Source: CAYFUR01 sp964346275
GTDB taxonomy: Bacteria > Sumerlaeota > Sumerlaeia > SLMS01
Length of the DNA stretch: 12,894 bases
Assembly: GCA_964346275.1 (NCBI GenBank)
Contig: CAYFUR010000110.1
Span: 1-12,894 of the forward strand
Direction: 5' to 3'
Shown here: positions 7,332 to 12,894 of the stretch, piece after piece
How the letters are laid out: each line of letters starts with the position of its first letter
How positions within the stretch are numbered: position 1 is the stretch's first letter
Made by a program: the position numbers and the translations under genes
The notes under the pieces: model-generated
The model's input: the letters and a program-made list of their open reading frames with translations, nothing else
Databases searched by the model: none
What the model was told of the DNA's origin: nothing

Positions 7332-7976
7332 ATGGAGATGACGACCGGATTCATGATCGAACCTCGCCAGGGCGATATCAACTACAAGCAGGAACTCATG
7401 CGCAAAGGCATCCACCTGTCCTCGATGTGGATACCGATCACGCTCTGGTTTGTGCCGCGGCCCGATGCCGTGCTGATCCTGATCATTGTGCTTTTCTTCT
7501 GCATGTCGGTGGACTTGGAGCGTTCCCGGCCGGGCCCGCTGGGAGACCTGATCCGGTTCATCGTCAATAAGCTGATCCGTCCCCACGAATCGCCGGAGAC
7601 CACCGGCCGGATGACTTTTACCGGGGCCTCGTGGATGCTCATGGCCGCCGTGCCGACGTATTTCTTCTTCTCCAAGCCCGTGGCCACCGCCGCCTTCGCC
7701 ATGCTCATCGTCTGCGATACCGCCGCCGCGCTCGTGGGAAAGAAATACGGCCGCGTGCCCTTTGGCTCGAAAGGAAAAAGCCTCGAAGGCGCCGTGGCCT
7801 GCCTCGTTTCCGGGCTGATCGTGATCCTGTTCACGCCGGGGATTCCCCTTTGGGTGGGTCTCTTCGGCGCGCTGGCCGCCACTTTTGCGGAGGCCTGTAT
7901 AGACGGTGTCGACGACAACTTCACGATCCCACTCTGCTCCGGCCTTGTCATGACGCTGCTGCTTGCGATGGGGTGA
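7332..7976 (+). CDS. SEC59/phytol-kinase-like integral membrane protein (dolichol kinase / CTP-dependent lipid kinase family)
   Basis: A 214-residue membrane protein with about six or seven hydrophobic segments (near 31-41, 45-61, 99-113, 116-136, 154-170, 172-188 and 199-212). It carries the marks of the SEC59/VTE5/DGK1 superfamily (COG0170), which uses CTP or another NTP to phosphorylate polyprenols, phytol or diacylglycerol: RKGIHLS (24-30), TGRMTFTGASW (91-101), CDTAAALVGKKYGRVPFG (128-145), KGKSLEGA (147-154) and DGVDDNFTIPLCSG (191-204). The start is uncertain: ATGs at 7332, 7338 and 7353 are in frame and none has a well-placed ribosome site. The gene meets the minus-strand wecB gene tail to tail with three bases between stops. 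Placement in a sugar-nucleotide block suggests polyprenol or lipid phosphate supply, but the substrate is inference; phosphatidate cytidylyltransferase is a related alternative. Confidence 0.8.
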   Translation: MEMTTGFMIEPRQGDINYKQELMRKGIHLSSMWIPITLWFVPRPDAVLILIIVLFFCMSVDLERSRPGPLGDLIRFIVNKLIRPHESPETTGRMTFTGASWMLMAAVPTYFFFSKPVATAAFAMLIVCDTAAALVGKKYGRVPFGSKGKSLEGAVACLVSGLIVILFTPGIPLWVGLFGALAATFAEACIDGVDDNFTIPLCSGLVMTLLLAMG

Positions 7977-7979
7977 TCC

Positions 7980-9137
7980 CTAGCCTTCCGGCGCGAATTC
8001 CTCCGGCTGGCCTCCCAGCAACGCATCCAGAATCCGGCTGGCCGCCTTTCCATCGCCATAGGGGCTGACCGCCCGCCGGGGAAGGGATTCCGGATCGGAA
8101 AGAAGCCGGTGCGCCGCCTGAAACAGCGCCTCCTGGTGCGGGCCCACCAACTCCACCGCGCCGGCCGCCACCGCTTCCGGGCGTTCCGTCACTTCGCGGG
8201 TCACCACCACGCGCTTACCCAGCGCCGGCGCTTCTTCCTGCACGCCTCCGCTGTCGGTGACGACCAGGTCGGCGGCCTGCATGAGCGCGACAAACACCGG
8301 ATAATCCGCCGGGTCCGCCAGCAGGATGTTTTTCCGCCCCCCAAGGTATTCTCGCACGGGCTTTTGCACATTCGGATTCAGATGCACCGGATAAAGAATC
8401 AGTGTTTCCGGATGGTGCTCCGCGATTCGGCCGAGCCCCCGGCAAAACTCGCGGAATGGCTCGCCGAAGTTCTCCCGCCGATGGCCCGTCACCAGCAGCA
8501 AGCGCCCGCCGTTTTCCTTCCAGCGCCGCGCCTCTTCCAGTAAAGGGCTCCGCGGCGGATCGGCTTCGACCTCGCGCGCGGCCTGGCGCAGGGCGTCGAT
8601 CACGGTATTTCCCGTTACAAGGATTTTCGATCCAAGATGCGGAATCCCATCGCGGCGGAGATTGTCCCGGGCGGACGTCGTCGGCGCAAAATGCCAATGG
8701 GCGACCTGGCTGATCAGGCGGCGGTTGATTTCCTCGGGAAAGGGAGCGTCCAGCCGGTCGGATCGGAGCCCCGCCTCGACATGAGCCACCGGAATCGCGA
8801 GAAACGCCGCCGCCAGCGCGGCGCACATCGCCGTGGTTGTATCACCCTGGACCACCACGGCGTCCGGCTTTTCCCGCTCAAGAACTCCCGTCAGCGCCTC
8901 CATGGCCCGCGAAGCGAGGCCTCCAAGAGTTTGCCCCGGCTGCATCAGGTCCAGGTCGATATTCGGCTCGATGCCGAAAAGCGCCAGGATCGGCCTCAGC
9001 ATTTCCCGGTGCTGGCCGGTGCTGATCACCAGCGGGGCGGCTTCGGGACGCGCGCGCGCCTCCAGAATGACGGGCGCCATCTTGATCGCTTCCGGCCGGG
9101 TTCCGAAAATCAGCGCGAGCTTCACAGTCTCTTGCAC
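7980..9137 (-). CDS. wecB: UDP-N-acetylglucosamine 2-epimerase, non-hydrolysing
   Basis: A cytoplasmic enzyme that interconverts UDP-GlcNAc and UDP-ManNAc, a precursor of capsule, enterobacterial common antigen-type or wall polymers. At 385 residues it has the usual length. It shows FGTRPEAIKMAPVI (11-24) with Arg14 and Lys19, STGQH (39-43), QGDTT (97-101), HVEAGLRS (119-126), PFPEEINR (132-139), VTGHRRENFG (216-225), HLNP (252-255) and DSGGVQEEAP (295-304). Asp99, Glu121, Glu135 and His219 match the catalytic Asp95, Glu117, Glu131 and His213 of E. coli WecB. The start is GTG 9137, or GTG 9125 (VKLALIFGTRP), which aligns better with short homologues; the sequence does not decide. It is read away from the dehydratase gene across a 112-base spacer, and its stop nearly touches that of the SEC59-like gene. 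NeuC/LegG-type hydrolysing epimerases are relatives, but the GTRPEAIKMAP form favours the non-hydrolysing type. Confidence 0.94.
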   Translation of the reverse strand: MQETVKLALIFGTRPEAIKMAPVILEARARPEAAPLVISTGQHREMLRPILALFGIEPNIDLDLMQPGQTLGGLASRAMEALTGVLEREKPDAVVVQGDTTTAMCAALAAAFLAIPVAHVEAGLRSDRLDAPFPEEINRRLISQVAHWHFAPTTSARDNLRRDGIPHLGSKILVTGNTVIDALRQAAREVEADPPRSPLLEEARRWKENGGRLLLVTGHRRENFGEPFREFCRGLGRIAEHHPETLILYPVHLNPNVQKPVREYLGGRKNILLADPADYPVFVALMQAADLVVTDSGGVQEEAPALGKRVVVTREVTERPEAVAAGAVELVGPHQEALFQAAHRLLSDPESLPRRAVSPYGDGKAASRILDALLGGQPEEFAPEG

Positions 9138-9249
9138 CCCTTGAGCAAATCTGATTCAGTGTTGCCCCCGCCCGGCGGCTGGGGAAATTCAAATCTTTGT
9201 CCCCCGATCTTCTCATTGATCGGGGGGACGTTTCACCATCGGAGTCCCT
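9138..9249. promoter_or_regulatory. Divergent intergenic region between wecB and the dehydratase gene
   Basis: This 112-base spacer should hold the promoters of both gene directions. It contains the inverted repeat listed separately. I see no clear sigma-70 boxes. Confidence 0.4.
9201..9226. repeat. Perfect 9-bp inverted repeat in the divergent spacer
   Basis: CCCCCGATC (9201-9209) pairs with GATCGGGGG (9218-9226) over an 8-base loop. Two further pairs (GT/AC) form if one G is bulged. No T-run follows on either strand, so it is not a typical terminator. It sits about 15 bases before the dehydratase ribosome site and could be an mRNA leader hairpin or a dyad operator. Confidence 0.7.
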
Positions 9250-10263
9250 ATGGCTGAAGAACATGGCGAGGTCCTGCTTACCGGCGCGGCTGGCTTTATC
9301 GGTAGCCACGTCGTGGAAGAGCTGCTTCGCGCCGGCAAGCGCGTCCGGGCCCTCGTGCGCTATAACGCCCAGGGGTGGCTCGGCCATCTTGAGGAAGTGA
9401 AATCGGGGCTGGGCGAAGAGCAGGCCGCGCGGCTTTCCATCCATTTCGGTGATGTGGGCGATCCGCGTTGCCTGCGCGAGTTTTCCGGCGGTGTTGAAGC
9501 CGTTTACCATCTCGCCGCGCTCATCGGGATTCCCTATTCCTACCAGGCTCCGGATTCCTATGTCGCGGTGAATATACGCGGCACGCTGAATGTTCTGGAG
9601 GCCTGCCGTGACCAGAAGGTTTCCCGCCTGGTCCACACCTCCACCAGCGAAGTCTATGGCTCGGCGCTCACCACGCCCATGGACGAACGCCACCCGCTCC
9701 AGGCCCAATCGCCCTACGCCGCCAGCAAGATCGCCGCGGACAAGCTGGTGGAATCCTATGTCTGTTCCTACGGCTTGCCGGCGGTCACAATCCGGCCCTT
9801 CAACACCTTTGGCCCGCGCCAGTCTTTGCGTGCCGTCATCCCCACGATTATCGCCCAGGCGCTCTCGGATCAGTGCGAAACGGTGCGCCTGGGTTCACTC
9901 GATCCCGTGCGCGACTTCACGTTCGTCGCCGATACCGCCCGGGCTTTCCGCCTGGCGGGAGAAGCGCCGCTGGAAAAGGTGAGCGGCTATGTGATCAATC
10001 TCGGCACGGGCAAGGGAATCAGCATCGCCAGCCTGGCGGAGCGGATTCTGGAAATCCTGGAAGTCGACAAAAAGGTGGAATCCCGGGACGAACGCCGGCG
10101 GCCCAAGGGAAGCGAAGTGCAACGATTGATCAGTGAAAATCGCCTCGCCCGCGAGCTCATCGGCTGGAAGCCGGAAGTGGAATTTGAAGAAGGGATCCGG
10201 CGCACGGCGGAATGGCTGCGCCCGCGCCTGGATCGAGTCCGCGTGGAGGAGTACGTGAAGTGA
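9250..10263 (+). CDS. NAD-dependent sugar-nucleotide 4,6-dehydratase/epimerase, LegB-like extended SDR
   Basis: A 337-residue extended short-chain dehydrogenase acting on a nucleotide sugar. The Rossmann motif TGAAGFIG (11-18) binds NAD. HLAALIGIPYSY (87-98), STSEVYGSA (131-139), SPYAASKIAADKL (154-166) with catalytic Tyr156 and Lys160, and IRPFNTFGPRQS (181-192) resemble the LegB group (TIGR04180-type), which makes 4-keto-6-deoxy intermediates for legionaminate-type sugars. At the catalytic Thr-Asp-Glu site of RmlB-type dehydratases this protein has Thr132-Ser133-Glu134, as I recall for LegB-like and GDP-mannose dehydratase enzymes. GGAG lies five bases before ATG 9250. The gene overlaps the next by GTGA, so the two are translated together. 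No aminotransferase, acetyltransferase or nonulosonate synthase is in view, so a legionaminate pathway is not shown. The fold is certain; the exact substrate is not. Confidence 0.86.
   Translation: MAEEHGEVLLTGAAGFIGSHVVEELLRAGKRVRALVRYNAQGWLGHLEEVKSGLGEEQAARLSIHFGDVGDPRCLREFSGGVEAVYHLAALIGIPYSYQAPDSYVAVNIRGTLNVLEACRDQKVSRLVHTSTSEVYGSALTTPMDERHPLQAQSPYAASKIAADKLVESYVCSYGLPAVTIRPFNTFGPRQSLRAVIPTIIAQALSDQCETVRLGSLDPVRDFTFVADTARAFRLAGEAPLEKVSGYVINLGTGKGISIASLAERILEILEVDKKVESRDERRRPKGSEVQRLISENRLARELIGWKPEVEFEEGIRRTAEWLRPRLDRVRVEEYVK
10245..10251 (+). promoter_or_regulatory. Ribosome binding site deciding the nucleotidyltransferase start
   Basis: GGAGGAG lies eight bases before GTG 10260, inside the end of the dehydratase gene. 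It supports the GTG start overlapping the upstream TGA rather than ATG 10212. Confidence 0.8.
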
Positions 10264-10967
10264 CCGCACCTCGCGCTGTTGTCCTGGCCGGTGGCAAGGG
10301 ACGCCGCCTGCGCCCCTACACGACGGTCCTGCCCAAGCCGCTGCTCCCCGTGGGCGAGCAGCCGATTCTGATGCGCGTGCTGGCCATGCTGCGCGACGCC
10401 GGCATCCGCGACATCACGATTTCCGTCGGGCACCTGGCCGAGCTGATCCAGCTCTTCTTCGGCGATGGCAGCAAGCTGGGCCTGAACCTCGACTACGCCA
10501 TCGAGGACACGCCCCTGGGGACCATCGGCCCCCTGGCGTATATAGACAATCTGGGCGAAGATTTCCTGGTGATGAACGGCGATATCCTCACCGACCTGGA
10601 TCCGGCGGCGCTCTGGGAGGCTCATCGGGAATCCGGCGCGGCGTTGACGGTCGCGACTTACGCGCGGGAAGTACACATCGATTTCGGCGTTCTCCGCCAC
10701 GACGCGTCCGGCCGGATTACCGACTTCACCGAGAAGCCCCGCATCCCCTACGAAGTCAGCATGGGTGTCTACATCCTCAACCGGCGGTGCCTCGATTACG
10801 TGCCGCGGGGCGAGCCGTTTGGTTTCGACCAGCTTGTGCTCGCGCTGCTCCATGCGGGGGAGTTCGTGAAGGCGTTTCCCCATAAGGGGGACTGGCTCGA
10901 TCTCGGCCGGCCGGAAGATTACAACACGGCCCATCGCCTCGACGAGGGATCGAATTCGGAGGAGTGA
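10260..10967 (+). CDS. Sugar-1-phosphate nucleotidyltransferase (NDP-sugar pyrophosphorylase)
   Basis: A 235-residue cytoplasmic enzyme that joins a sugar 1-phosphate to an NTP to give an NDP-sugar. It has the signature VVLAGGKGRRLRPYT (7-21) with the phosphate-binding Lys26 in LPKPLLPVG (24-32), the metal Asp108 in FLVMNGD (102-108), TEKPRIPYEVSMGVYIL (157-173) and the terminal GDWLDLGRPEDY (210-221). There are no hexapeptide repeats or CBS domains, so it is the bare catalytic domain, like the guanylyl- and cytidylyl-type transferases in heptose or Leg/Pse clusters (HddC or the PtmE catalytic part); base choice cannot be read. The GTG start at 10260 overlaps the dehydratase stop (GTGA) and has GGAGGAG eight bases upstream. 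The open frame extends to ATG 10212, but that adds a 16-residue tail with no family support. Coupling implies that it makes or uses the nucleotide sugar of its partner. Confidence 0.9.
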   Translation: MTAPRAVVLAGGKGRRLRPYTTVLPKPLLPVGEQPILMRVLAMLRDAGIRDITISVGHLAELIQLFFGDGSKLGLNLDYAIEDTPLGTIGPLAYIDNLGEDFLVMNGDILTDLDPAALWEAHRESGAALTVATYAREVHIDFGVLRHDASGRITDFTEKPRIPYEVSMGVYILNRRCLDYVPRGEPFGFDQLVLALLHAGEFVKAFPHKGDWLDLGRPEDYNTAHRLDEGSNSEE

Positions 10968-11111
10968 TTAAGTGTGATGTCGTCCATTTCTATCTGCGTA
11001 AGAAGTTCATGTAGTGATGGATCAAGCATTGTATATCTTTCTTGTATGAACGCCGCAAGTCAGCGGCGCGGTTTACCCCGTACGCTCGATTTGTCTTATT
11101 CGATCCTTCCT
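10968..11111. other. Convergent intergenic region, start of lower-GC segment
   Basis: These 144 bases between the nucleotidyltransferase stop and the GIY-YIG stop hold one short hairpin and no gene that I can support. Base composition drops here: hand counts of single 60-base lines gave 72% GC at 8101 but 47% at 11701. Confidence 0.5.
11051..11068. terminator. Weak hairpin in the convergent spacer
   Basis: CGCCGC (11051-11056) pairs with GCGGCG (11063-11068) over loop AAGTCA. Only a short T-stretch follows on either strand, so at best it is a weak bidirectional terminator between the convergent genes. Confidence 0.3.
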
Positions 11112-11924
11112 TCAGTTCTTGTTCAGTCCGAATTCGCGGGACATGAGTGCTTTCTTCCAGTGGGTTTCTCGACCAATGATGTAGTCGTCACTGGAGTTGA
11201 TGTCACACACTTCGAGTAGTGTGAATTGGAAGAAGTGCGCGTGCTCAGTTCCCTGACTTTTCAGGAGGGCACGGAGTTCCCTATTTCCACCGTGCCCGGT
11301 CTTTGCATAAGCGATCCAGCGTTGCCAAATGCCTTCACCACCGTATGCGCTACCGACATAGTGTTGGCCGGTGGACGTGTCCGTAACCAGGTACACCCCA
11401 GCAACGTTCGAGAGGGCTGCCCGCCACGACGGATTCGATTCTCGAACAATCGTGCCGAGCATGGTGTTAGACAGGAGAACGCAGTTGAATCCGGGAAAGT
11501 CGCCGATGGTCATGCGTTGCTCGCGAATCGCGATAACGCTAAGCTGGTCAGCGTACTTCTTTCCCTGGAGGTACGACGCCCGAAATGTCTTGTTGAATAT
11601 GACCACAGCTCTGCCCGTGAGATGGTCGAGGCCAGAGACTTCGCGGGTGGAATATCTGTAACAGGTTGGCTTCCACTTCCCTGGGGCAACGCCAATCACT
11701 TCGTACACTCCGGCAAATAACCACCTTGAGCCACTGAGATGGATGAGTGAAAGAATGTGTTTGCACTGAAAGTTCTTCTGATTCTGACGTTCCTGCCATT
11801 GCCGGAATGTGCCATCGAAAAAGGCTTCCAGTGGGGTTGGGTTTGTGCCAGTCGCACAGTGGATCTTGAAATCATCAAGTCCTAGCCCTGCAATCTGAAC
11901 GAGGTCTGTGAGCTGAATGTTCAT
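11112..11924 (-). CDS. GIY-YIG nuclease family protein with an uncharacterised N-terminal domain
   Basis: A 270-residue protein. The C-terminal part (about 174-268) is a GIY-YIG endonuclease domain: GVY (176-178), ten residues, YVG (189-191), Arg202 in GIWQRW, Glu253 in GRETHWKKAL and Asn268 in GLN. These match the Tyr, Tyr, Arg, Glu and Asn of I-TevI, so the fold looks catalytically competent and should cut a DNA phosphodiester bond with a metal ion. Residues 1-165 (MNIQLTDLVQIAGL...) form a separate domain that I do not recognise; it may choose the target. The start ATG 11924 overlaps the stop of the zinc-ribbon gene (ATGA), so translation is coupled; the frame is open 19 codons further upstream, but there the coupling would be lost. 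The protein lacks the zinc fingers and length of a homing endonuclease. A role in defence, repair or mobile-element biology is possible but not shown. Confidence 0.85.
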   Translation of the reverse strand: MNIQLTDLVQIAGLGLDDFKIHCATGTNPTPLEAFFDGTFRQWQERQNQKNFQCKHILSLIHLSGSRWLFAGVYEVIGVAPGKWKPTCYRYSTREVSGLDHLTGRAVVIFNKTFRASYLQGKKYADQLSVIAIREQRMTIGDFPGFNCVLLSNTMLGTIVRESNPSWRAALSNVAGVYLVTDTSTGQHYVGSAYGGEGIWQRWIAYAKTGHGGNRELRALLKSQGTEHAHFFQFTLLEVCDINSSDDYIIGRETHWKKALMSREFGLNKN

Positions 11925-12256
11925 GAAATGCAGTGATACTCCGGATCGCGAGAAAAGGAGCCCGCTTTGCACTGGGGACACTGGAGGCCAGTCAACCGAA
12001 AGGAGTCAGCAATATCCTTCGACTTGCATTCTGGGCACTCCGTTGTCGGTGCACGCGAATCAATGATGAATTCTTTTCCGCACGCCAGACACAGGTGCGG
12101 AGACTCGTTCCCAATACACCTGGCCAACGCATCATGATCCGGGTGATATGCATACTTCTTGTGCCCCGATTGATCAATATAGTACGGATTTCCGTCCGAC
12201 CAAGCCACGATTGAATGGCCACACTTGCCACAGACGTATAGCACCGCTTCAGCCAT
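11921..12256 (-). CDS. Small Cys-rich zinc-ribbon protein
   Basis: A 111-residue protein with ten Cys, eight of them in four CxxC pairs: C9/C12 (VCGKCGHS), C56/C59 (CLACGKEF), C74/C77 (CPECKSKD) and C93/C96 (CPQCKAGSF). Such spacing fits two zinc ribbons or rubredoxin-type knuckles. Between the first two pairs is a conserved-looking stretch, AWSDGNPYYIDQSGHKKYAY (19-38), that I associate with hypothetical zinc-ribbon proteins but cannot name. The start is ATG 12256 (MAEAVLYVCG), with GGAG seven bases upstream; the open frame reaches eight codons further but lies inside the previous gene. It overlaps the YcxB-like gene upstream by 8 bases and the GIY-YIG gene downstream by 4, so the three are one translational unit. 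Possible roles are nucleic-acid binding or a protein adaptor for the nuclease; both are inference. Confidence 0.75.
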   Translation of the reverse strand: MAEAVLYVCGKCGHSIVAWSDGNPYYIDQSGHKKYAYHPDHDALARCIGNESPHLCLACGKEFIIDSRAPTTECPECKSKDIADSFRLTGLQCPQCKAGSFSRDPEYHCIS

Positions 12257-12731
12257 TTTCTTTCTCCATGATGAAATCAAGCTGCTCGGATGAAAACTCC
12301 GCCTTCGGCAAGTTGCCGACTGGCACCTTGCCGGAAAACAGAATCAGGAAACCAGATGACTCAAGTAACTTGTTCACTCGAGTCCATTCAACCTGCTGAC
12401 GGGATCCTGCTCTTGCGATGGTGATTGTGTCTTCGGATAGCGTGACGCGCACATCCGTTAAGTCATGGATGCTCAGCGCATCAGTCGCGATCTGCATGTG
12501 CTGCCGATACGACTTGAAGTACACCAAGATGAAAACTCCACCAAACAGGAGACACCCTGTCCCGATGTGGTGGTGAAATTCGGAAAATACGGGATGGTGA
12601 AGAAGTGCTCCAAACAGAAGAGATGCTGGGATGACGAGCCAACGTCCCCCCATGGCATGTTTCCAGAAGTAGGACTGCATCGCGCGCTCCTGCATCGCGG
12701 GTGTCACATGGTATTCAATCGTCTCTTTCAT
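12249..12731 (-). CDS. YcxB-like membrane protein
   Basis: A 160-residue protein with two hydrophobic segments (about 29-46 and 57-73) followed by a soluble C-terminal domain. Residues 98-157 fit the YcxB-like pattern: a beta-rich stretch TLSEDTITIARAG, EWTRVNKLLESSGFLILFSG (115-134), and a terminal LPKAEFSSEQLDF (141-153), like the LPKRAF motif of that family. YcxB proteins have no settled function. The start ATG 12731 is the first Met of the frame; its ribosome site is poor (AGG about 9 bases upstream). It is the first gene of the overlapping three-gene unit, ending eight bases inside the zinc-ribbon gene. It would place this unit at the membrane, if the proteins interact. Family placement is from motif memory, so confidence is moderate. 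Confidence 0.68.
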   Translation of the reverse strand: MKETIEYHVTPAMQERAMQSYFWKHAMGGRWLVIPASLLFGALLHHPVFSEFHHHIGTGCLLFGGVFILVYFKSYRQHMQIATDALSIHDLTDVRVTLSEDTITIARAGSRQQVEWTRVNKLLESSGFLILFSGKVPVGNLPKAEFSSEQLDFIMEKENG

Positions 12732-12823
12732 CTGTCTGGCCTAGCAATGGATCACGTTTCCTCAATGGAGGATGCGGGATTGGATCTGAGCATCAAGCGG
12801 CATCGACCATCTAGACATCTCTA

Positions 12824-12894
12824 TCATCCCGATGACGGTGGCGGCGGCGGTGGTGGCCCCTGGCCGCGCTCTTCGTCCTGGTCGTCTTCCGGCT
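12824..12894 (-). CDS. Possible C-terminal end of a further minus-strand gene (partial)
   Basis: Reading the minus strand in from the window edge, one frame gives 22 codons, PEDDQDEERGQG, then seven Pro, then SSG and a TGA at 12824-12826. An acidic stretch followed by a Pro run is a believable protein end, and it would lie 92 bases upstream of the YcxB-like gene on the same strand. The plus strand is open here too, from ATG 12747 to the edge, giving a Gly-rich peptide. Only one of these can be the main coding frame and neither is proven. Confidence 0.22.
   Translation of the reverse strand, partial: PEDDQDEERGQGPPPPPPPSSG

Noticed and set aside
7209..7586. 126-codon N-terminal extension of the Nudix frame
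   Set aside because: It lies opposite the SEC59-like gene, is His/Arg-rich and domain-free, and Nudix homologues start at SKKLSAG; GTG 7208 is preferred.
8878..9708. 276-codon minus-strand open frame across the divergent spacer
   Set aside because: It is antisense to the dehydratase and out of frame with wecB; both genes are well supported by motifs.
10212..10259. Upstream ATG start for the nucleotidyltransferase
   Set aside because: It would add 16 residues inside the dehydratase gene without family support; GTG 10260 has a good ribosome site and the usual GTGA overlap.
10974..11219. 81-codon plus-strand ORF after the nucleotidyltransferase
   Set aside because: Its second half is antisense to the GIY-YIG domain, there is no ribosome site, and no recognisable content.
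11112..11924. GIY-YIG gene as a homing endonuclease in an intron or intein
   Set aside because: It is part of a coupled bacterial operon, and no split host gene or intron structure is visible around it.

Overview
The window looks like a piece of an uncultured bacterial genome. It carries two runs of exactly 100 N (1716-1815 and 6535-6634), typical of scaffold gaps of unknown length. Genes are dense, GTG starts are used, and Shine-Dalgarno sites are clear in several places. A pyruvate phosphate dikinase beside a histone H1-like Lys/Ala protein, a large PAS hybrid kinase and envelope-sugar genes would suit a little-studied, possibly PVC-like or FCB-like lineage, but no marker here fixes the phylum.

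Layout. (1) Positions 1-1989, + strand: the C-terminal part of pyruvate phosphate dikinase, which reads without a stop into a Lys/Ala/Thr-rich histone H1-like tail. A perfect ribosome binding site and an in-frame ATG lie at the junction. A strong intrinsic terminator follows. (2) Positions 2087-7208, - strand: in transcription order a Nudix hydrolase, an oligopeptide-type solute-binding protein whose N-terminus is lost in gap 2, and a 1006-residue membrane hybrid histidine kinase (two TM, GAF, three PAS, kinase core, receiver). (3) Positions 7332-10967: an envelope and glycan block. It has a SEC59/phytol-kinase-like membrane protein (+), a non-hydrolysing UDP-GlcNAc 2-epimerase (-) meeting it tail to tail, and, divergent from the epimerase, a two-gene + operon of a LegB-like sugar-nucleotide dehydratase/epimerase and a sugar-phosphate nucleotidyltransferase joined by a GTGA stop/start overlap. 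(4) From about 10970 to 12731, - strand: a compact cassette of lower GC by spot counts. In transcription order it holds a YcxB-like membrane protein, a Cys-rich zinc-ribbon protein and a GIY-YIG nuclease with all its expected catalytic residues; both junctions overlap. The last 160 bases hold only the edges of possible further ORFs.

How the genes fit together. The block at 7980-10967 plausibly makes activated amino or deoxy sugars for surface polysaccharide; the polyprenol/phytol-kinase-like gene could supply a lipid phosphate, but that is inference. The sensor kinase and the binding protein share a strand, but no permease or separate response regulator is in view. The most interesting parts are the dikinase/H1 junction, which may yield two products from one frame, and the coupled YcxB/zinc-ribbon/GIY-YIG cassette, whose function I do not recognise.
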